DNA from: an uncultured Tessaracoccus sp.
GTDB taxonomy: Bacteria; Actinomycetota; Actinomycetes; Propionibacteriales; Propionibacteriaceae
DNA: 64,000 nt
Assembly: GCF_943914565.1 (NCBI RefSeq)
Contig: NZ_CALUCN010000009.1
Span: 1-64,000, forward strand
Direction: 5' to 3'
The position numbers and the translations under genes are program-made. Shown in pieces: positions 15,701 through 23,790 of this stretch (position 1 is its first letter; the number at the start of each line of letters is the position of its first letter). The notes beneath the pieces were generated by a model. The model saw only the letters and a program-made list of their open reading frames with translations. It did no database searches and was not told the origin of the DNA.

Positions 15701-16774
15701 CTACGCCTTCCTGGCCGCGGACGCGGCCACCCAACCTCGGTGCGCGAGGGTGTCGCGGAACCGTTCCGCGACCTCTCGTTCGATGACAATCGTGAGGTAC
15801 CCGACCTCGCGGACCGGGTCGTGCCGGAGTTCGAAGTCCTCGACGTTGAAGCCCGCGTCACCGATGTCGGTGAACAGCCTCGCCAGCGCGCGCGGCTCGT
15901 CGGGGATCTCGACGGTGACCTCGTGGACGTCGATCGGCTCGGCGCCGTGCTTCGCGAGCAACGCCCGCGCCCCGGCCTGGCCGAGCCCGAGGAACCGCTC
16001 GAGCGGCTCCGGCGACTCGAGCACCCCCATGAGGTAGCGCAGGTCCTCGGCCACCTCGTCGAGCTCGACGCGGATCGCTGCCGCGTTCGCCGTGATGATC
16101 TGTCGCCACAGCCCCGGGTCGGAGCCAGCGATCCGCGTCACGTCACGGATCCCCTGGCCGGCCAACCGCAGGTGCTCCCCCGGCACTGCGCGCAGGTGCG
16201 ACGCGGTCAGGATGCTCATCAGGTGCGGCACGTGGCTGACCTGCGCGACCGCCTCGTCGTGGCGGTCCGGGTCCATCACGACGACGCGCGCCCCGGTCTC
16301 CTCCGCGATGGCGACGACCCGCTGGACCGTCGCGTCGTCGTTGCCCTCGACGGGGGTCACCACCCAGGTGCGGTCGACGAACAGCTCGGCGCTCGCGGTG
16401 AGCGGCCCGGTGTACTGCGAGCCTGCCATGGGGTGCGACGGCACGTAGCGCGCCGCGAGGTCCGGCTCCGCCTCGGCGATGTCGTGCACGAGCTGCCCCT
16501 TCACGGAGCCGACGTCGGTGACGACCGCCTTCGGGTAGCGGTGCAACGCGTCCACGACGACCTCCGGGATGGCGCCGGGCGGCGTCGCGACGACGACCAC
16601 GTCGATCTCGTCGGCGCCGGGCAGCCCGACCCGTCCCGCGCCGAGCCCTGCGGCCACGACCGCGTGGGAGCCCACCGCGTCGGAGAGCACCACGTCGTGG
16701 CCGGCGCGCGTGAGCGCCAGGCCGAGCGAGCTGCCGACGAGTCCGGCCCCGATGATGAGCACACGGTCAGGCAT
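15701..16774 (-). CDS. tyrA: Prephenate dehydrogenase with ACT domain
   Basis: A 357-residue enzyme oxidising prephenate to 4-hydroxyphenylpyruvate with NAD(P), the tyrosine branch after chorismate. The Rossmann motif LIIGAGLVGSSLGLAL starts at residue 5. TDVGSVKGQLV and the HPMAGS motif near residue 125 contain conserved substrate-site residues. The last 75 residues form an ACT domain (EVTVEIPDEPRALARLFTDIGDAGFNVEDFEL), the usual site of tyrosine feedback control. The ATG at 16774 has GGAGG about 9 bases upstream and overlaps the prcA stop by 8 bases. It occupies the position where pafA often follows prcA. Confidence 0.93.
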   Translation of the reverse strand: MPDRVLIIGAGLVGSSLGLALTRAGHDVVLSDAVGSHAVVAAGLGAGRVGLPGADEIDVVVVATPPGAIPEVVVDALHRYPKAVVTDVGSVKGQLVHDIAEAEPDLAARYVPSHPMAGSQYTGPLTASAELFVDRTWVVTPVEGNDDATVQRVVAIAEETGARVVVMDPDRHDEAVAQVSHVPHLMSILTASHLRAVPGEHLRLAGQGIRDVTRIAGSDPGLWRQIITANAAAIRVELDEVAEDLRYLMGVLESPEPLERFLGLGQAGARALLAKHGAEPIDVHEVTVEIPDEPRALARLFTDIGDAGFNVEDFELRHDPVREVGYLTIVIEREVAERFRDTLAHRGWVAASAARKA

Positions 16775-17450
16775 CGAGCAACGCCTCCAGCTCACGGCCC
16801 GCGATCCTGCGGAAGGTGCGCCGCCGCGACGCGGCCCGGTCCAGCAGTCCCACCTCGAGTCGGTCGGCGCCGAGCGGCCCGGCCGAGGCCAGCGAACGCG
16901 CGGCGAGCCGGAGGCCCTCTCCCACCGACGCCTCCGGCCGGTGCTCCTCCCTGACGAGCGCGGTGATGCGTTCGGCGTCACCACCGATCACGCTGCAGTC
17001 GCGCTCGTCGGTGATCACGCCGTCGTAGCTGATCCGGTACAGCACGTCCTGCGCGGGGGTGAGCCCCAGCTCCGCGACGATGAGGTCCACCTCGAACGGC
17101 TTCTCGCCCGCCGCGGCGAACGTCGCGCCGAGCTGCTGCGAGTAGGCGCCAGCCAAGTTGCGGGCCGTCACGTCGCTGCGTGCGTAGGAGTAGCCGCGCA
17201 GGTCCGCGTGGCGGATGCCGGCAACGCGCAGCAGCTCGAACTCGTGGTAGCGCCCCACCGCCGCGAACCCGATCCGGTCGTAGAGCTCGGCCACCTTGTG
17301 CAGGGTCGACGAGTGGTTCTCGGCGACGAACAGCACTCCCGCGTCGAGCGTCAGCACCGCGACCGATCGGCCGCGCGCGATGCCCTTGCGCGCGTACTCG
17401 GCGCGGTCCAGCATCTGCTGCTCGGGCGAAACGTAGAACGGCATGCTCAC
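16767..17450 (-). CDS. prcA: 20S proteasome alpha subunit
   Basis: A 227-residue subunit of the outer rings of the actinobacterial 20S proteasome, which gate entry to the core. MPFYVSPEQQMLDRAEYARKGIARGRS is the standard alpha N-terminus. VLFVAENHSSTLHKVAELYDRIGFAAVGRYHEFE and ADLRGYSYARSDVTARNLA follow. The GTG at 17450 is preferred: GAGGGG lies 9 bases upstream and GTGA overlaps the prcB stop; an ATG at 17444 is the alternative. The C-terminal 40 residues are Arg- and Ala-rich and vary in the family. No mpa/arc or pafA gene is beside it. Confidence 0.93.
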   Translation of the reverse strand: MSMPFYVSPEQQMLDRAEYARKGIARGRSVAVLTLDAGVLFVAENHSSTLHKVAELYDRIGFAAVGRYHEFELLRVAGIRHADLRGYSYARSDVTARNLAGAYSQQLGATFAAAGEKPFEVDLIVAELGLTPAQDVLYRISYDGVITDERDCSVIGGDAERITALVREEHRPEASVGEGLRLAARSLASAGPLGADRLEVGLLDRAASRRRTFRRIAGRELEALLDA

Positions 17451-18256
17451 AGCAGCGCACCCCTCGGGTCCCCGTGCCGACGCGTGCGCGCCTCGACGAC
17501 CTGCTCGGCCACGCGACGCACCCCGGCGTCGTCCCACCGCGCGACGCCGTCCGCGGACGCGCGCAGCACCACCGGCAGGATGCCGCGCGTGAGGTCGAGC
17601 CCCGACGTGGCCGCGTCGTCGTCGGCCGCGTCGAACAGCGCCTGCAGCAGCATCGTGACCGCGCCCACCTCGTCGGCGGTCGGGTCGTGCAGCTTCTTCA
17701 GCGCAGCCCGCGCGTAGGCAGCGCCCGAGCCGATCGCCGCGTGGTCCTGCTCCTCGTAGCGGCCGCCGGTGCCGTCGTAGGTGAAGATCCGCCCGCGCCC
17801 CGCGGCCTCGTCCCAGCCGGCGAACAGCGGCTGGACGCCCAGGCCCTGCATCGTCTGCGGCAGGTGTGCCCGTACGAGCACCGACAGCCGGTTGGCCTTG
17901 CCCTCGAAACTGAGCGGCACGCCCTCGATCTTCTCGAAGTGCTCGAGCTCCACCTGGAACAGCCGCACGAGTTCGACGGCGATCCCCGCGACCCCTGCGA
18001 CGCCGATCACCGTGCACTCGTCGGCGCCGAAGACCTTCTCGACGTCGTGCAGCGCGATGAGGTTGCCGATCGTCGCCCGCCGGTCCCCCGCCACGACGAC
18101 GCCGTCGGCGTAGCGGAGCGCGACGATCGTCGTGCCGTGCGGGCCGGTGGTCGGCTCGGACGCTGCGGGCAGGAGTCCTTGCGACGCCGCCAGTCTGGCG
18201 AACGACGAGCCACCGTCGCCCAGCCGGTCAGTCGGCAGGTCGTGCCGTGCGGGCAT
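17447..18256 (-). CDS. prcB: 20S proteasome beta subunit (precursor)
   Basis: The catalytic subunit of the 20S proteasome, 269 residues as precursor. A 41-residue propeptide ends in HG before Thr42, which becomes the N-terminal nucleophile after autocleavage (G-TTIVALRYADGVVVAGDRRAT). Asp and Lys partners of the active site are present in AGDRRAT and VEKVFGADE. AIGSGAAYARAAL and the following regions fit the family. AGGAGGG lies about 6 bases upstream of the ATG at 18256. It overlaps prcA by 4 bases. Divergent from the DUF3054 gene with a 26-bp gap. The usual upstream neighbours pup and dop are not here. Confidence 0.95.
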   Translation of the reverse strand: MPARHDLPTDRLGDGGSSFARLAASQGLLPAASEPTTGPHGTTIVALRYADGVVVAGDRRATIGNLIALHDVEKVFGADECTVIGVAGVAGIAVELVRLFQVELEHFEKIEGVPLSFEGKANRLSVLVRAHLPQTMQGLGVQPLFAGWDEAAGRGRIFTYDGTGGRYEEQDHAAIGSGAAYARAALKKLHDPTADEVGAVTMLLQALFDAADDDAATSGLDLTRGILPVVLRASADGVARWDDAGVRRVAEQVVEARTRRHGDPRGALL

Positions 18257-18282
18257 GTGCGCTCCCTCCTAAGATGGCCTCC

Positions 18283-18639
18283 ATGATGCGTGTGGTGCCC
18301 TGCTGCGTGGACCTGGTGTTCGTCCTCATCTTCGCCGCGATCGGACGCATGAGCCACGGGCTGGACCTCCTCGGCATCCTAGCCACCGCGTGGCCCTTCC
18401 TGCTCGCCTGCCTCGGCGCGTGGGTCGTGCTCGGTGTCCTGGGCGACCGCGGGTACGGGGCGCGCGCCGCCGTCGTGAGCTGGCTCGTCACCTGGCTGGG
18501 CGGCCTCGGCATCCGCCTGCTCGCCGGCGACACCGCGCAGGGCGCGTTCGTCGTCGTGGCCGGCATCGCACTCGCGGTGCTGCTGTTCGGCTGGCGCGGC
18601 GTGCACCGCCTCGTCCGACGAGGGCGCGCCTCCGCCTGA
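18283..18639 (+). CDS. DUF3054-type small membrane protein
   Basis: A 118-residue integral membrane protein with four predicted helices, resembling DUF3054. Characteristic are VDLVFVLIFAAIGRMSHGLDLLGILATAWPFL and the later AVVSWLVTWLGGLGIRLLAGDTAQGAFVVVAGIALAVLLFGWRG. Function is unknown. The ATG at 18283 is preceded by TAAGAT with a 7-base spacer and no Shine-Dalgarno sequence, suggesting a leaderless message. Its last 261 bases are covered on the other strand by the extended trmI reading frame. The helices are well formed, so this is the real coding strand in the overlap. Confidence 0.75.
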   Translation: MMRVVPCCVDLVFVLIFAAIGRMSHGLDLLGILATAWPFLLACLGAWVVLGVLGDRGYGARAAVVSWLVTWLGGLGIRLLAGDTAQGAFVVVAGIALAVLLFGWRGVHRLVRRGRASA

Positions 18640-19542
18640 CGGCACGCCACCCTGCTCCTGGGCGAGGCTGCGCGGCCGCGGGCCGGTGTAGTCAGGCCCG
18701 TAGGCGCCTGGTGCCGGACGACGCTTGCGCATCGGCGCGAGCTGCCCCGGCGCCAAGCGTTTGCTCGTGAGCAGGAAGCCGGTGTGCCCCGACGTGGCGT
18801 GGCCCGGCCGGATCGCCAAGCCTTCGGCGTGCCAGTCACGCACCGTCGTCTCGCTCATCGCCGGCTCGGTGAACCCGCCGTGCGCCCGCAGCGTGTCCGC
18901 GACCCGGCCGAGCTGCGTCGTGGTGGCGACGTAGCAGCACAGGATCCCGCCCGGCACCAGCCGCTCCCCGACCGCGTCGACGCACTCCCACGGCGCCAGC
19001 ATGTCGAGGATCGCGGCGTCGAGGGGCTCGTCGGCGATCGTCTCGACGAGGTCCCCCACCGTGAGCCGCCACGACGACGGCGCGGCCCCCAGGAACCGCT
19101 CGACGTTGCGCCTGGCCACCTCGGCGAACTCAGGTCGGCGTTCGTGGCTGGCGAGGCGCCCGTCGGGGCCGATCGCGCGCAGCAGCGCGAGCGTGAGGCT
19201 GCCGGAGCCGACGCCAGCCTCGAGCACGCGGGCGCCCGGGTGGATGTCGGCCAGCATCAGGATCTGTGCGGCGTCCTTCGGGTAGACGATGGCTGCCTTG
19301 CGTGGCATCGAGACCATGAACTCGTGCAGGATCGGGCGGAACGCGAGCCACTCCATGCCGCCGTCGGAGCGGATGACGACGCCCTCCGGGCCGCCGATGA
19401 GGTCGTCGTGGTGCACGCCGCCGTGCGTGGTGTGCCAGACCGCCCCCTCCTGAAGGACGAGCGACTTGCGGCGACCCTTCTGGTCGGTGATCGTGACGCG
19501 CTCGCCCGGGGCGAGCGGTCCGTGCCGGACACCGGCGTTCAC
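18379..19542 (-). CDS. trmI: tRNA (adenine-58-N1)-methyltransferase TrmI, with abnormal C-terminal extension
   Basis: The enzyme methylates A58 in the T-loop of tRNAs using SAM, as a tetramer. The N-terminal beta domain (GPLAPGERVTITDQKGRRKSLVLQEGAVWHTTHGGVHHDDLIG) and the SAM-binding motif VLEAGVGSGSLTLALLRAIGPDG near residue 115 are intact; DAAILDMLAPWE supplies the catalytic Asp region. The family normally ends near residue 290, at RKRRPAPGAYGPDYTGPRP. Here no stop codon follows and the frame continues about 85 residues antisense through the DUF3054 gene, giving low-complexity Ala/Glu/Gly/Pro sequence. The GTG at 19542 overlaps the HAD gene stop (GTGA). Confidence 0.85.
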   Translation of the reverse strand: MNAGVRHGPLAPGERVTITDQKGRRKSLVLQEGAVWHTTHGGVHHDDLIGGPEGVVIRSDGGMEWLAFRPILHEFMVSMPRKAAIVYPKDAAQILMLADIHPGARVLEAGVGSGSLTLALLRAIGPDGRLASHERRPEFAEVARRNVERFLGAAPSSWRLTVGDLVETIADEPLDAAILDMLAPWECVDAVGERLVPGGILCCYVATTTQLGRVADTLRAHGGFTEPAMSETTVRDWHAEGLAIRPGHATSGHTGFLLTSKRLAPGQLAPMRKRRPAPGAYGPDYTGPRPRSLAQEQGGVPSGGGAPSSDEAVHAAPAEQQHRECDAGHDDERALRGVAGEQADAEAAQPGDEPAHDGGARPVPAVAQDTEHDPRAEAGEQEGPRGG

Positions 19543-20207
19543 GCGCGGCCTCGCAGGTCGCGCCACGTGGCGCAGAGGCGGTCGAGGTCGGTGGTGCGCA
19601 GGGCGTCGTCGGAGACGTGCATCCTGTGCGCGGCGTCCAGCGACTGCGCGTCGGGCACCGCGAACACGACGCCGCCGGCGGCGAGCGCGGCGGTGGATCC
19701 GGTGATCGAGTCCTCGAGGATCAGGCAGTCGGTGGCCGCGAGGCCGAGCCGGTCGAAGGCCATGAGGTAGGCCTCCGGGTCCGGCTTGGTGCGGGTGACG
19801 TCGTCGGCGGTGATGAGGAACTCGAACGCCGAGGGCAGTGTGTCGCGCACCGCGCCCATGATCACGTCGTTGCTGGCGGTGACGATGCACTGCCGGATGC
19901 CTGCCGCGGCAGCCTCGTCGACGATCCGTTCGGCGCCCGGCTGGTACGGCAGGTGCTGGCGCAGGCGGACGGCGAGCCGGTCGTGCAGCTCGTCGTACCA
20001 CTGGTCGGCGAGCTCGGGCCGGCCGACCGCCTCGGCCATCTGCCGGGCCGTGATCTCGGAGGCCTGACCGGTGTGGCTCGCAAGCACGTCGTCGTCCCAG
20101 TACACCCCGAACGGTGCGAGGATCTCGCGCTCGACCTCACCCCAGAGGGGCTCGGTGTTCACCAACGTGCCGTCGAAGTCCCAGATGATCGCCCGTGGTT
20201 GCTGCAA
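19539..20207 (-). CDS. HAD-family hydrolase (phosphatase)
   Basis: A 222-residue haloacid-dehalogenase-type phosphatase with an inserted helical cap. Motif I is DFDGTLVNTEP at residue 10, with the Asp nucleophile. The cap follows at about 20-90. Motif II is IVTASND, and the Lys motif with acid residues is TRTKPDPEAY plus LILEDSITGSTAA. It is of the beta-phosphoglucomutase/phosphoglycolate phosphatase type; the substrate cannot be assigned. The start codon is TTG at 20207 behind AAGGAG with a 6-base spacer. It lies between metH and trmI, with a 4-base overlap to trmI. Confidence 0.85.
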   Translation of the reverse strand: MQQPRAIIWDFDGTLVNTEPLWGEVEREILAPFGVYWDDDVLASHTGQASEITARQMAEAVGRPELADQWYDELHDRLAVRLRQHLPYQPGAERIVDEAAAAGIRQCIVTASNDVIMGAVRDTLPSAFEFLITADDVTRTKPDPEAYLMAFDRLGLAATDCLILEDSITGSTAALAAGGVVFAVPDAQSLDAAHRMHVSDDALRTTDLDRLCATWRDLRGRA

Positions 20208-20244
20208 CGCCTGCTCCTTCCAACCTGCACGAGCCTACCGTGCG

Positions 20245-23200
20245 TCACACGCTGAAGTACTTCGCCTCCGGGTGGTGCAGGATGATCGCGTCGGTCGACT
20301 GCTCGGGGTGGAGCTGCAGCTCCTCGCTGAGCGTGACGCCGATCCGCTCGGGCTCGAGCAGCCGCACGAGTGTGCGTCGGTCCTCGAGGTTCGGGCAGGC
20401 CGGGTAACCGAAGGAGTAGCGCGAGCCGCGGTAGCGCTGCTTGTGGATCGCCTCGTCGACGCTGCGCTCCTCGTCGGCGTAACCGAGCCGCTCGCGGATG
20501 CGGAAGTGCCAGTACTCCGCGAGCGCCTCGGTGAGCTGCACCGAGAGCCCGTGGAGCTCGAGGTAGTCGCGGTACGCATCGGCGGCGAACAGCGCGTTCG
20601 TGGCGTCGGCGACGCGCGCCCCCATCGTCACGAGCTGCATCGGCAGCACGTCGGGGCCGAGTGCGCGGGCCTCGTCGGCGTCGCGGAAGAAGTCGGCCAG
20701 GCACAGGTGCCGGTCGCGACGTTGCCGGGGGAACTCGAACCGAGCCACCTCGCGCTCGGGGTCCTCCGGGTCCCCGACGACGAGCGTCCGGCCCTCCGAG
20801 TGCACGGGGAAGTAGCCGTGCACGACGCCGAAGTCAGCGATGCCCTCCGTCGCGATGCGGTCGATCCACATCCGGAGCCTCGGCATGGCCTCCTGCTCGA
20901 CGAGCTCCTCGTAGCTCAGGCCGTCGCGGTTGCCGCGCAGGCCCCAGCGGCCCATGAACGTCGCCCGGTGGTCGAGCCAGCCGAGCACGTCGGCGAGCGC
21001 GATGCCCTTCACCACCCGCGTGCCCCAGAACGGGGGCACGGGCACGGGCAGGCCGCGGGCGACGTCGGAGCGGCCCGCCGGCGCCTCGTCGGTCTCGGGC
21101 ACGAGTGACTCCCTGGCGCGCACCCGACGCTGCCGCCGCTCGGGCAGCGCCGCGCCCTCGACACCGCGCTTCACCGCCATGATGCTGTCCATGAGCGCGA
21201 GCCCCTCGAACGCGTCGCGCGCGTAGCGCACCTCGCCCTCGAACAGGTCGCCGAGGTCCTGCTCGACGTAGGCCCTGGTGAGGGCGGCGCCGCCAAGGAG
21301 CACGGGGTACTTCTCCGAGAGCCCCAGCCGGTTCATCTCGACCAGGTTGTCCTTCATCACGAGCGTCGACTTCACGAGCAGCCCGGACATGCCGATCGCG
21401 TCGGCGTGGTGCTCCTCGGCCGCGTCGAGGATCGCCTGGATCGGTTGTTTGATGCCGATGTTGATGACCGTGTAGCCGTTGTTGCTCACGATGATGTCGA
21501 CCAAATTCTTGCCGATGTCGTGCACGTCGCCGCGCACGGTGGCGAGCACGAGGGTGCCCTTCCCGGCGCTGTCGGTCTTCTCGAGGTGCGGCTCGAGGTG
21601 CGCGACCGCGGCCTTCATCGTCTCGGCGGACTGCAGCACGAACGGCAGCTGCATCCGGCCCGAGCCGAACAGCTCACCCACCACCTTCATGCCGGCGAGC
21701 AGGTCCTCGTTGATGATCTCGAGCGCGGGCTTGGTGCCCAGCGCCTCGTCGAGGTCCGCGTCGAGCCCCTTGGCCTCGCCGTCGATGATGCGGCGCTGCA
21801 GCCGCTCCCCCAGCGGCAGCTGCGCGAGCTCGGCCGCGCGGCTCTCCCTGGCCGACTTCGCGGTCACGCCCTCGAACATCTCGAGGAAGCGCGCCAGCGG
21901 GTCGTACTCCTCGCGCCGGTCGTGCACGAGGTCGAGCGCGACGCGGCGCTGCTCCTCAGGGATCCGGTCCATGGGCAGGATCTTCGCCGAGTGCACGATC
22001 GCGGAGTCGAGGCCCGCCTGCACGCACTCGTGGAGGAACACCGAGTTCAGCACGATGCGCGCCGCGGGGTTGAGGCCGAACGACACGTTGGACACGCCGA
22101 GTGTCGTGCGCACGCCCGGGAACCGGAGCTTCAGCTCGCGGATCGCCTCGATCGTCTCGAGGGCGTCGCGACGGGTCTCCTCCTGCCCGGTGCCGATGGG
22201 GAACGTGAGGCAGTCGACGAGGATGTCGCCCACGTCCATGCCCCAGTTCGTCGTGAGGTCCTCGATGAGCCGCGACGCGCAGCGCACCTTCCACTCGGCC
22301 GTGCGGGCCTGGCCCTCCTCGTCGATCGTCAGCGCGACGACGGCCGCGCCGTGCTCGCGCACGACCGGCATGATGCGCTGGAACCGGCTCTCGGGCCCGT
22401 CGCCGTCCTCGTAGTTGACCGAGTTCACGATGCACCGGCCGGCGAATCGTTCGAGCCCGGCGCGCACCACGTCGGGCTCGGTGGAGTCGAGCATGATCGG
22501 CAGCGTCACCGACGTGGACAGCCTCGCAGCGAGCGCCTCCATGTCCGCGACGCCGTCGCGGCCCACGTAGTCGACGCACAGGTCGAGCAGGTGCGCGCCG
22601 TCGCGGGCCTGGGCCTTGGCGATCTCGACGCAGTCGTCGAGGCGATTCTCGAGCATCGCCTCGCGGAACGCCTTCGAACCGTTGGCGTTCGTGCGTTCCC
22701 CGATGCTCAGGTAGCTGGCGTCCTGGTCGAACGGCACCTCGGTGTACAGCGAGCTCACCGCGTCCTCGGGCGCCGGCGTGCGCTGGGCGACCGGGCGACC
22801 CGAGAATCGTTCGGCGAGCAGACGGATGTGCTCGGGCGTCGTGCCGCAGCACCCACCGACGAGCGCGAGCCCGTACTCCTCGACGAACGGCCCCACCGCG
22901 TCGGCGAACGGTTCGGGGCGCAATGGGTAGACCGCGCCCTCGGCGGTGAGTTCGGGCAGGCCGGCGTTGGGCATGACCGCGACGTGGCGGCCGAACCGGC
23001 GGGCGAGGTGGCGCAGGTGCTCGCTCATCTCCGTCGGGCCGGTGGCGCAGTTGAGGCCGATCGAGTCGACGCCGAGTGCGTCGAGCGCGACGAGGGCGGC
23101 GCCGATCTCGGAGCCGAGCAGCATGGTGCCGGTGGTCTCGACCGTGACGTTCACGAGGATCGGCAGGTCCACGCCGGCCACGACGGCGGCGCGCCGCGCA

Positions 23201-23712
23201 CCGATCACGGCGGCCTTGGCCTGGAGCAGGTCCTGGACGGTCTCGACGAGCACGGCGTCGACGCCGCCGGTGATCATCGCGGCGGCCTGGCGCTGGTAGG
23301 CATCGCGCACGTCGCGGAACCCGACGTGGCCGAGCGTCGGCAGCTTGGTGCCGGGCCCCATGGAGCCGAGCACGTAGCGCGGCCGGTCGGTGTACTCGTC
23401 AGCCACCTCGCGAGCGATGCGCGCCGCGGCGAGCGCGAGCTCGTCGAGCCGGTCCACGAGGTCGTACTCGCCGAGCGCGGCGAGGTTGGTGCCGAAGGTG
23501 TTCGTCTCGACGCAGTCCGAGCCCGCGTCGAGGTAGGCGCGGTGGATGCTCGCCACGACGTCGGGACGGGTGACGTTGAGGATCTCGTTGCAGCCCTCGA
23601 GCCCCTGGAAGTCGCGCTCGAGGTCGAGATCCGTGAAGGACTGCAGCATGGTGCCCATGGCCCCGTCGGCGACGAGTACCCGGCTTCCCAACGCGTCCCT
23701 GAATGCAGTCAT
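20245..23712 (-). CDS. metH: Cobalamin-dependent methionine synthase
   Basis: A 1155-residue enzyme transferring the methyl group of methyltetrahydrofolate to homocysteine via methylcobalamin. In order: the homocysteine domain with Zn-binding Cys residues (NCATGPTEM and GGCCGTTPEH), the pterin-binding domain from about 340 (SIGERTNANGSKAFREAML), the helical cap, the B12 domain with His731 in DVHDIGKN as lower cobalt ligand, and the C-terminal reactivation domain (RGSRYSFGYPACPNLEDR). Length is near that of other MetH proteins. The ATG at 23712 opens with ADGAMGTMLQ shortly after. No cobalamin riboswitch fits in the 78 bp to the divergent PAC2 gene. Confidence 0.97.
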   Translation of the reverse strand: MTAFRDALGSRVLVADGAMGTMLQSFTDLDLERDFQGLEGCNEILNVTRPDVVASIHRAYLDAGSDCVETNTFGTNLAALGEYDLVDRLDELALAAARIAREVADEYTDRPRYVLGSMGPGTKLPTLGHVGFRDVRDAYQRQAAAMITGGVDAVLVETVQDLLQAKAAVIGARRAAVVAGVDLPILVNVTVETTGTMLLGSEIGAALVALDALGVDSIGLNCATGPTEMSEHLRHLARRFGRHVAVMPNAGLPELTAEGAVYPLRPEPFADAVGPFVEEYGLALVGGCCGTTPEHIRLLAERFSGRPVAQRTPAPEDAVSSLYTEVPFDQDASYLSIGERTNANGSKAFREAMLENRLDDCVEIAKAQARDGAHLLDLCVDYVGRDGVADMEALAARLSTSVTLPIMLDSTEPDVVRAGLERFAGRCIVNSVNYEDGDGPESRFQRIMPVVREHGAAVVALTIDEEGQARTAEWKVRCASRLIEDLTTNWGMDVGDILVDCLTFPIGTGQEETRRDALETIEAIRELKLRFPGVRTTLGVSNVSFGLNPAARIVLNSVFLHECVQAGLDSAIVHSAKILPMDRIPEEQRRVALDLVHDRREEYDPLARFLEMFEGVTAKSARESRAAELAQLPLGERLQRRIIDGEAKGLDADLDEALGTKPALEIINEDLLAGMKVVGELFGSGRMQLPFVLQSAETMKAAVAHLEPHLEKTDSAGKGTLVLATVRGDVHDIGKNLVDIIVSNNGYTVINIGIKQPIQAILDAAEEHHADAIGMSGLLVKSTLVMKDNLVEMNRLGLSEKYPVLLGGAALTRAYVEQDLGDLFEGEVRYARDAFEGLALMDSIMAVKRGVEGAALPERRQRRVRARESLVPETDEAPAGRSDVARGLPVPVPPFWGTRVVKGIALADVLGWLDHRATFMGRWGLRGNRDGLSYEELVEQEAMPRLRMWIDRIATEGIADFGVVHGYFPVHSEGRTLVVGDPEDPEREVARFEFPRQRRDRHLCLADFFRDADEARALGPDVLPMQLVTMGARVADATNALFAADAYRDYLELHGLSVQLTEALAEYWHFRIRERLGYADEERSVDEAIHKQRYRGSRYSFGYPACPNLEDRRTLVRLLEPERIGVTLSEELQLHPEQSTDAIILHHPEAKYFSV

Positions 23713-23790
23713 GGTGCAGCACCCTAGCGAGTCGGACCACCCGCGCGCCTCCTCGTCGTCGCCGCTGGACGCCCGCGCTACATTGGAGCA

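Noticed and set aside
23713..23790. Cobalamin riboswitch upstream of metH
   Set aside because: Only 78 bp separate metH and PAC2; there is no room for the roughly 200-base aptamer and no B12-box sequence is visible.
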